A stretch of DNA of 64,000 nt, taken from Knufia peltigerae. Lineage: Eukaryota > Ascomycota > Eurotiomycetes > Chaetothyriales > Trichomeriaceae. Made by a program: the position numbers and the translations under genes. Under the pieces are notes generated by a model that did not search any database, was not told the origin of the DNA, and worked only from the letters and a program-made list of their open reading frames with translations. Shown in pieces: positions 57,577 to 64,000 of this stretch (position 1 is the stretch's first letter; every line of letters begins with the position of its first letter). The stretch is taken from contig JAPDRN010000088.1 of assembly GCA_030247855.1 (NCBI GenBank), positions 83,891-147,890 on the forward strand, written 5' to 3'.

Positions 57577-58226
57577 CGCGAATTGCGTCTGGGGTTTCGA
57601 GCGCTGTGCCTGCGTTTTGGAGCCAGAGGTGGGTAGATAAATGGGAGGGCGAGACGCCGCCTTGTGATCAAGAAATGGATTGGTGACCTTTATGTCTTGT
57701 TGGCTTCTCGCGTGGCCGTCTCTCGGCTGTCGGTCGGTCCTGATTCTGCCTGAGGTCTGGCTGTGTGACGGTAGAGGAAGATGGTGATCAGCTACTCGCC
57801 CTTAGTCGAGTGGTTTGAGTTAAAATTCCAGTGCTTTACGCAATACGGAGAGGAAGGTGAACAGTTCATGCGCCACGAATTACTCCGTGGTTGAGTGTGG
57901 CTTGCGCGAAGATCCCTACATAGCCCACCAGGAACTCTACTGTAGTGCCACGTCACGCATCTACCCATGTGAATATCATTGTCGGCCTCGTAAACGCCAC
58001 GCTTCTCATACCTTTCGTTTGTTTGGTTGCCATCTAAGCTACCTAGGTAGGTATATATGCACACGATCCTCTGAATCCCGCCCAAACCACCTTAATATCA
58101 CAAAGTATTCCCATGGAGATCCTGCTCATCGCCTCCACCACCGCTATATCGAACTCTATCGGGTATCATAGTCATATACACTTCAATCCAAGAACGCCAC
58201 GTTATGCAAGGCACATGCTCGTTCCC
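57577..58226. other. Intergenic
   Basis: About 650 bp between two minus-strand genes: promoter of the small membrane protein gene and the 3' flank of PDAT. Nothing recognised. Confidence 0.5.
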
Positions 58227-60143
58227 TTACTCATGGTCAAAGATCTGCACCTTCTCGCTGATCTCCCATATGCGACTCTCATACTTCTCTTCGATATCGT
58301 GTCCCTTTCCGCCGGCCACGCGGAGGATCAGATCATTCAGGCTGCTCCGGCCGAGAATATCAACATGATCGCCGGTGTTCGGTCCACCACGTGGGCTGAA
58401 CCGATCCGGTTCATGGGGCATCTCGTATGTCGTCACCTTAACACCTGCGGGATTATACCTCTTGATCTTCTTCCAGCCTTTCGCGCACATGTATCCTGTG
58501 CTCAAAAGATTCACTGTCCCGTCACCCTCACCAAACACGACACCATGATCAATTGAGCCGGGTTGCTGTAATCGTCCATTAGATGAGCTCACCGACGTGT
58601 CGATCGTGATGTTGATGTTCCCGTGCAAAGGGTTCTCATTGTCCTTGTAGAAATATGACCGCTCGGTCGGCTTCCCGACGCCGTAGAAGCAGTAAATCTT
58701 CAAGTTGGGGGCGAGAGGCAGTCGTGCTTCGAGTGGATTCATCCATGTTCGAGGGAGATTCTCGTTACGTTCGACCTCGGCCTTGGTATGCGCCACACCG
58801 TGGGAGTATGCGTGCTTGACTTGCTCCCGGTACCACGGCTCGGTACTCTCGAGCAGGTAATCAAAAGACTCGGTCATTGTCATGTTCTTGCGGGGAGGAC
58901 CCGTGGCATTGAACTTGGGCTTGAACGAGAGGAAGACACCGTGCGTACTGTTCTGTTCGGGATAGGCCAAGTCATCTGGTGCCCAGGTGTCGTTTCCCCA
59001 GACGGCTTCTCCTCCCTTGGGAAGCATCGATGAGATTCCAGGCATGGCGCGAAAGATTTCCGCACGGTCACCCTTGGAGAGAAATTTTTCGAGTCCGTAC
59101 ACGGCAAAGGCGTTCAACTGTGCCGTATCCTTCATCTCGCCGGACAAGACTGCCGGAATGTCTTTGGCTGTCCCTAGCATGCAGCCTGATATGTTGATCC
59201 ACGAGTCGATATATGTGTTGACCCAATTAGGGCCTCCTTTACCGTGATCTTTATGTTCGACCCATTTCATAAAGTATAGGAAGACCTGGCTACCCATGGA
59301 ATGGGAGGCGAGAACGACCTTTTTCCCCGTGGTGGAGTGTGCCACTTCGATGTAGCTCTTGAGCCTGGTGAAGTACTGATCGCGGATTTCCAAATTTGCA
59401 TACGACAACCGCCAGTCGTAAGCCGCAGTGAACGCGTTGGTCGGGTCATAACCAATGGTCGCAAGATTCTCCAAAATCTTGTTCCAAATCCAGTATCCCG
59501 TGATGAAGAAGTCCGTCGCATCGAATCCTTGTGCGGCGCGTAACTTGATCCCCGGAGGGTCAAGGCCCGTCTCCTTGTCCAACATGATGTGTTTCTTCCA
59601 CTCCGCCTGGTCCAGGACAAGTGCTCTCATCATTGACCACGAGCCCCAAAGTCTCTTGCGAAAGTATTGTCTTGATTTCTCGCCTGTACTCCACGACTCA
59701 AGCCCTGTCGAGATGACCCCGGGAACCATGATGACGGGATGATGGGCTGAAATCCCCTGGGATTGTAGATGCAACCCCACTGCGAACGAGTCATAGTTGA
59801 CCACATCGCGCTCCGCCATCGACAGGTCTTTGACATCTTTGACGATGCCTGCAGGTATCGCGTCCATCAGACTATCCAAATTGACCTCAAGCAAACCTTC
59901 CAGCTTGATAACATCTTGGGACTGGGCGAATAGCAGGGCCAGCATCAAGCCCAGCAGACCTCCCAGCCCGAAGATGATCCCGGACCTCTTCCTACTGCCT
60001 TTGTGTTTCTTGAGCTTCTCGAGCTTCTTGGTCGCCACAAGTTTGACCTCTTCATTCATGTCTGGCGTGCTTTCCCGGCTTGGAGACTCGGAGGGTGTGT
60101 CTTGCAGGACGTTGGCGATGCGGCGCCTCAAGGTCGAAGCCAT
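58227..60143 (-). CDS. LRO1: Phospholipid:diacylglycerol acyltransferase (Lro1 type)
   Basis: ER enzyme that makes triacylglycerol by moving an acyl chain from a phospholipid to diacylglycerol. Single exon, 638 aa from the ATG at 60143. A cytosolic N-terminus with basic KKLEKLKKHKG precedes one membrane helix (about 54-73), then a lumenal LCAT-like hydrolase domain. Matches include PVIMVPGV, KRLWGSW, the YDPTNAFTAAYDWRL block, the nucleophile in ASHSMGS (Ser282), the Asp in GEGDGTVN, and the His in NTGDHVDIL. Length and order fit yeast Lro1. Divergent from the Naa30 gene. Confidence 0.94.
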   Translation of the reverse strand: MASTLRRRIANVLQDTPSESPSRESTPDMNEEVKLVATKKLEKLKKHKGSRKRSGIIFGLGGLLGLMLALLFAQSQDVIKLEGLLEVNLDSLMDAIPAGIVKDVKDLSMAERDVVNYDSFAVGLHLQSQGISAHHPVIMVPGVISTGLESWSTGEKSRQYFRKRLWGSWSMMRALVLDQAEWKKHIMLDKETGLDPPGIKLRAAQGFDATDFFITGYWIWNKILENLATIGYDPTNAFTAAYDWRLSYANLEIRDQYFTRLKSYIEVAHSTTGKKVVLASHSMGSQVFLYFMKWVEHKDHGKGGPNWVNTYIDSWINISGCMLGTAKDIPAVLSGEMKDTAQLNAFAVYGLEKFLSKGDRAEIFRAMPGISSMLPKGGEAVWGNDTWAPDDLAYPEQNSTHGVFLSFKPKFNATGPPRKNMTMTESFDYLLESTEPWYREQVKHAYSHGVAHTKAEVERNENLPRTWMNPLEARLPLAPNLKIYCFYGVGKPTERSYFYKDNENPLHGNINITIDTSVSSSNGRLQQPGSIDHGVVFGEGDGTVNLLSTGYMCAKGWKKIKRYNPAGVKVTTYEMPHEPDRFSPRGGPNTGDHVDILGRSSLNDLILRVAGGKGHDIEEKYESRIWEISEKVQIFDHE

Positions 60144-60510
60144 TGTTGCCAATCGCCCTTCACCACGACTTCAGAGATAGTGTGGACAGTGCGAGAAGCA
60201 CGCAACGGGAACAGAAAGGCATTCGTCAATGAGATCCGGGCCAGTCGGCGGGTCTTATAGATTTGCTGAGTGTGCACAATGCAAGTTTCACATGCAGGAG
60301 AAATGCATAAAGGATTCTGGTCTCCAATTCCGTCATCCAGATTATTTTCCAGTCGGCGCGCGGCGTTGCGTTGGGGAAATTCGCAGTTCACCATTTCGCT
60401 CGATCTTTAAGGCACAGGACCTCATTTTCCTCGGCCGTTTCATTCTCTCTTCTTTGGCGTGGTTTCCACGATGGAACGATCGACGTTTCGGTAGAAAGAC
60501 TGTCACTACG
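60144..60510. other. Shared promoter region, PDAT / Naa30
   Basis: 367 bp between two outward-facing start codons, so both promoters are here. The Naa30 frame stays open upstream to 60229, but the ATG at 60511 gives the expected N-terminus. No specific site recognised. Confidence 0.45.
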
Positions 60511-61167
60511 ATGAGCAGCAATGTCTCTTCAGCCCCCCAAACTGCAGCCGCGGAGGCTTCAGTGCCCCCCAGCATAGCTTATGTGCAGTATTCGCTGGAC
60601 AAAGAGCCAGAATACCTCCCGCAGATCCGCGAGCTTATTTCCAAAGACCTCTCTGAACCCTACAGTATCTATGTGTATAGATACTTTCTCTACCAATGGC
60701 CTGAACTATGTTTCATGGCTGTCGACACGAACGACGACAACAAACTGTCCGGAGTTGTGATCTGCAAGCTGGAACCACACCGGGGAGGGCCGTTACGAGG
60801 ATACATCGCCATGCTTGCAACGAAGGAGACCTTCCGCGGACAGGGTATTGCCACGACGTTGGTCAGCAGGGCCATCGATCTGATGATTGAGAAAGATGCC
60901 GACGAGATTGCCCTGGAAACCGAAGAGACGAATACTGCAGCTATGAAGCTTTACGAACGGTTGGGCTTCCTCAGAAGCAAGAAGCTACATCGATATTACT
61001 TGAATGGCAACAGTGCCTACAGACTGCTTCTTTATTTGAAGGAGGGGGTCGGGAGCATTCCAGTCGACATGGGGCCTGATGGCTACGACTTGCCCAGTCC
61101 AATCCAAGACGAGTTCCGAAGTCGGAATCGGGACCCGCAGGATGTTTTCAGTCAAGGAATTGTCTGA
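60511..61167 (+). CDS. NAA30: NatC N-terminal acetyltransferase catalytic subunit (Naa30/Mak3)
   Basis: Acetylates N-termini beginning Met followed by a hydrophobic residue, co-translationally on ribosomes, as part of the NatC complex. Single exon, 218 aa. The GNAT core is very close to the family: KLEPHRGGPLRGYIAMLAT, the acetyl-CoA loop RGQGIA (109-114) and ETEETNTAAMKLYERLGF. The sequence KKLHRYYLNGNSAYRLLLYL is the family's distinctive C-terminal block. The N-terminal EPYSIYVYRYFL segment is also typical. A short polar extension ends the protein. Confidence 0.95.
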   Translation: MSSNVSSAPQTAAAEASVPPSIAYVQYSLDKEPEYLPQIRELISKDLSEPYSIYVYRYFLYQWPELCFMAVDTNDDNKLSGVVICKLEPHRGGPLRGYIAMLATKETFRGQGIATTLVSRAIDLMIEKDADEIALETEETNTAAMKLYERLGFLRSKKLHRYYLNGNSAYRLLLYLKEGVGSIPVDMGPDGYDLPSPIQDEFRSRNRDPQDVFSQGIV

Positions 61168-61349
61168 AACGAGACACCGCCGTCGAGTTGGAAGTAATTT
61201 CGAATAATTGACGGTGTGTTGAATCCGGGGGGCCGCAAAAGATTGGCCCTTGGTTGAGCAAGAGGTTGAAAAGGGTCATGCGGCTACAGCATTACATTAG
61301 AGATTCCCACTGTACAGAACAGATTTGGCTGGAATGGTCAAACAAGCGA

Positions 61350-62300
61350 TCAAAGGCACCCTCCAATCCATTCTTCCCATCTTCTGACACCCTTTCCAGC
61401 TTCTTCGCCTTTGATTGCACCACCGAGAACGTCAACCGTGATGTTGTATTCGTCTTCCATCAATTTAAAGGAAAAGACATCCTCCCCGCCACCACCGAGA
61501 ACGTCATCCTCTCCATCGGCGTCTGATTCCTGTCCCACTGTAGTCAAGCCTTTGCTCTTTGAGACTCTCACCCTCTCAATCTCGGCCTGTAGGCGCTCTC
61601 TGACCGCTCCAGCTGGCAGAGCAGTAAATAGATCCTGCTTGTTCGCCGCCACAAGAACCGGTATGGCCGTCTTCGTCTTCGCCTTGCCCGTAGCTCTTCT
61701 TTGCAGAGCCAGTAACGTATCGTGCAAATAAACTGCGGTATCACGCGATGCCGCCGAGTCGCTCGAGTCGAGAACACTGCTGTCGACGACGAAGATGACC
61801 CCGCGCAATGCAGACTCGTGGATATGCGACAGGGCTTGTTCGCTCCTCAACTTCCCATGCCCGGGGGTGTCTATGATATTGTATCTCGTGGCTTGCTTGT
61901 CCTTCAGCGAGACATCATTATTGGAACGATATTTGTTCGACCCCAGAGGAACGGAGGCTGGAAGCAGTAAGCTGACGCTAGAAGAGACTTGCGATATGCG
62001 AGTGGCTGAAGGATCGGACTCTTCTGGATCGGAAGATCTTTTTTGTAGCTACCACCGTCAGTCTTTGCTCGCGTATCACGACAGCGTAGGACCTACGAGA
62101 GATACAAGGGAAGTTTTGCCTGCACCACTGGCACCCAGAAGGAGAAATGTTGGGACGACCTTGGCGCGAGCAGTCTGGGTGTAAAAGTAGAGATGGAGGA
62201 GCAGTGGAAAGGAAACGGTCACCAGCACAGCGATCAGAATGGCAAGAGGATCGCCGGAGAAAAGCCTGGTAGGCCAACTGTCCGGCGAAGACCAACCCAT
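61350..62300 (-). CDS. SRP102: Signal recognition particle receptor beta subunit
   Basis: ER membrane GTPase that anchors the SRP receptor alpha subunit for co-translational targeting. Two exons, complement(62097..62300) and complement(61350..62048), are joined by a 48 bp intron (GTAGGT...GGTAG) and give 300 aa; an upstream in-frame ATG at 62429 would add 43. The N-terminal membrane helix is at about 18-40. G1 is GASGAGKTSL (56-65), G3 DTPGHGKLR, and G4 NKQDLF. The Ser/Asp-rich insert after G1 and the Asp/Gly-rich insert near the C-terminus (DADGEDDVLGGGGED) are common in fungal members. Divergent from the Kre9 gene, 284 bp between starts. Confidence 0.92.
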
Positions 62301-62584
62301 GGCGAGCGGCGGTGGGATGTGTTGAGGTTGTAAAGTATCAGAGGCATGGTTCCGTTGTAGGTGGGATGCAAAGGCTTTTGGAGTCACCGTAGTGACTGAC
62401 GTGCACAACTGAGGCTGTGGAGAAGGCAATCTTTATTTATGGTCCCCTGAAAGTCTCACCGCGGTCTGAAACTGCGCCCATTTCGATCAACTCTATGGAC
62501 TTCCGTCGTACACTTCCTGACTTGACTCACAGAATCCCAACTTGACTGCTTCTCACTCGTTTAATTGCCCAGGTTACCGTCACG

Positions 62585-63499
62585 ATGATACTACGAAGTA
62601 TCCTCCTCGTCGCTGCCTCCCTTCTCTCCTTCGCGCTCGCCGATGTCGAGGTGACTTCGCCCGCGGCAGGGGCATCACTGTCCGGTCTCGAACTGACAGT
62701 CGAATGGAAAGACTCGGGCGATACCCCCAAACTTGCAGACCTGGCCTCATATCAATTGTTTCTTTGTGCAGGCGGCAATGACGCAGACGACTATGTAAGA
62801 ACCACCGCGTCTGCCACCCGACCTCCTCCGACTGACAGTCCTTATAGATTCAACTGGCAACGCTCGTTACCACCGGTGATTTCGCAAAGGGCAACTCGGT
62901 CACGGCGACGTTGACCGCCGGTGTTGGAGGCAACGTGCAAAATGCGTACTTCCTCAAGTTCATCTCCGCCGCAACTGGAGGCACCGTCGTCAATTTCTCG
63001 AATCGCTTCTCCCTCACTTCCATGACTGGAACATTCCCAGCCGCTGTGACGACGGGCCTCAAGTCCGTGACTGGCACAAAAGGCCCTGCGACACAGAACA
63101 ATATCCAGTCGGCCCAGAATCCAGCAGCAGGTGCTGGAGGAGCAGATGCCGCCCCAGCTAACGGCAACTCTGTGTATAGCGTACCATATACTCTGCAGAC
63201 GGGGACCATTCGCTACGCGCCTATGCCTCCAAGGGCACCGACAAAGATTACTGCAAAGGCAGCCTCACCTCAGTGGCCGACGAGCGCGTATACGGTGTAC
63301 AAATCGAACGTCGGAACCCCGAATGCTGTCACTACGCATACAGAGGTGCTGACGTTCAGCGTCTCGAGTAGGGAGGCAACGGTGTGTTCTCCTCCTCTCT
63401 TCCTCTGTAGATTTCTGCTAACAAGATATATAGGTCGCCGCAGCTGCACAACCCACTGACGCTGCGTTACAAAAGTTCTTGAACCGATGGAAGGATTAG
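62585..63499 (+). CDS. KRE9: Cell wall beta-1,6-glucan assembly protein (Kre9/Knh1 family)
   Basis: Secreted protein needed for beta-1,6-glucan in yeasts. Three exons (62585..62794, 62848..63381, 63434..63499) give 269 aa. A signal peptide (about 1-19, ending FALA) is followed by the N-terminal Ig-like domain (VEVTSPAAGASLSGLELTVEWKDSG). A Gly/Ala/Asn-rich linker comes next, then the C-terminal Kre9 block with VPYTLQTGTIRYAPM. The last exon gives an Ala-rich stretch ending FLNRWKD. No GPI signal. Intron phases are all zero. Confidence 0.92.
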
Positions 63500-64000
63500 T
63501 GCAGGCCAACTTTTGTCCTCGGATGGCGCTCACGAAACTGCATGGCACGGAGTCGATTATAGGAACAGGGATAGGTGAATGGAGTTTATATGTCTGCCGG
63601 TTCAGTTCTGGCAATACCCAAATGTATCAATTATAGCCCCCTGCGATGCTGGGCAAACACGGCCGCCAACGCCACGCTCAAATAATAATTCACTGATAAA
63701 ACCATTCTCGAATCGGGATCAATCATCGATATACTTCATCAAAAGGTCTCGTGTCACGGAAACAACTATCCCAGACCTCATTGACAACTTTTTCTGCGTG
63801 CGCCTCGTCCTTACAACCCGGCCGAGCCTTGACTGAATTGATCGCTCGCCTCCGCACGCAGTCTTGTTGGTGATTTGTAAAAGACATGATCTTGTTGCCA
63901 AAGAACTCGTTTGCCCACCGACATTCGCCGCTGAGGTTGCTCGCTCGGATCTAGATGAGAAAAAGAAACATTAGCACACGGGATTTGGCTTGTGGGCATG
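63500..64000. other. Right edge, no gene recognised
   Basis: 3' flank of the Kre9 gene. Short ORFs only; whatever follows lies beyond the window. Confidence 0.5.

Noticed and set aside
53488..63499. A functional gene cluster of secretory and wall genes (Aur1, PDAT, SRP receptor, Kre9)
   Set aside because: These are housekeeping genes of separate pathways mixed with Naa30; nothing in the arrangement suggests joint control.
1..64000. Transposons, RIP-mutated repeats or CRISPR-like arrays
   Set aside because: No long repeats, transposase/reverse-transcriptase motifs, extended TA-rich blocks or regularly spaced repeats were found by reading; only short microsatellites and one 11-bp repeat.

Overview
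The window looks like nuclear DNA of a filamentous ascomycete (Pezizomycotina). Genes have short 48-129 bp introns with GTRNGT donors and YAG acceptors, and are spaced by 0.2-5 kb. The set of families is typical of such fungi: Aur1-type IPC synthase, Kre9/Knh1, a CFEM protein, an OCH1-like GT32 and a fungal C2H2 regulator. There is also an intron-containing tRNA-Arg. The order or species cannot be fixed from the sequence alone. I support 27 protein-coding genes (the first cut by the window edge) and one tRNA. No transposon, rRNA or CRISPR array was seen.

Layout. 1-1.8 kb: 3' part of a probable fungal transcription regulator. 1.8-6.8 kb: a long gap between convergent genes, with strand-biased low-complexity DNA and one doubtful exon. 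6.8-20.3 kb: the most distinctive block, with three membrane acyltransferase-3 proteins, a type II membrane protein of a fungal family of unknown function, and a type II GT32 glycosyltransferase. This looks like a surface or secreted glycan (or glycolipid) assembly and acylation locus. 21.6-22.6 kb: secreted CFEM protein with a Gly/Trp/Arg-rich tail. 23.5-26 kb: Rpn13 and ribosomal protein eL6, head to head. 26.6-30.2 kb: a fatty-acid-hydroxylase-superfamily protein and a zinc alcohol dehydrogenase. 32-33.4 kb: C2H2 factor. 34.5 kb: tRNA-Arg(ACG). 36.1-38.1 kb: MFS drug:H+ antiporter-like transporter. 39.3-40.1 kb: unrecognised protein. 41.3-42.6 kb: FMN-dependent alpha-hydroxy-acid dehydrogenase.

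43.9-64 kb is dense with housekeeping and membrane genes: Pmp3-type proteolipid, replication licensing factor Cdt1 (with a cluster of MluI-box motifs upstream), a dysferlin-domain protein, a small Ala/Lys-rich membrane-anchored protein, a WW-domain/glycine-zipper protein, a GNAT acetyltransferase, Aur1 IPC synthase, a small membrane protein, PDAT (Lro1 type), Naa30 (NatC), SRP-receptor beta subunit and Kre9/Knh1.

Several genes are head-to-head pairs with 280-400 bp between start codons: Rpn13/eL6, PDAT/Naa30 and SRP-receptor beta/Kre9. Two divergent pairs in the glycan block have 1.2-1.5 kb between them. Exon coordinates were derived by reading splice sites and checking phase by hand; starts are the best in-frame ATG unless stated.
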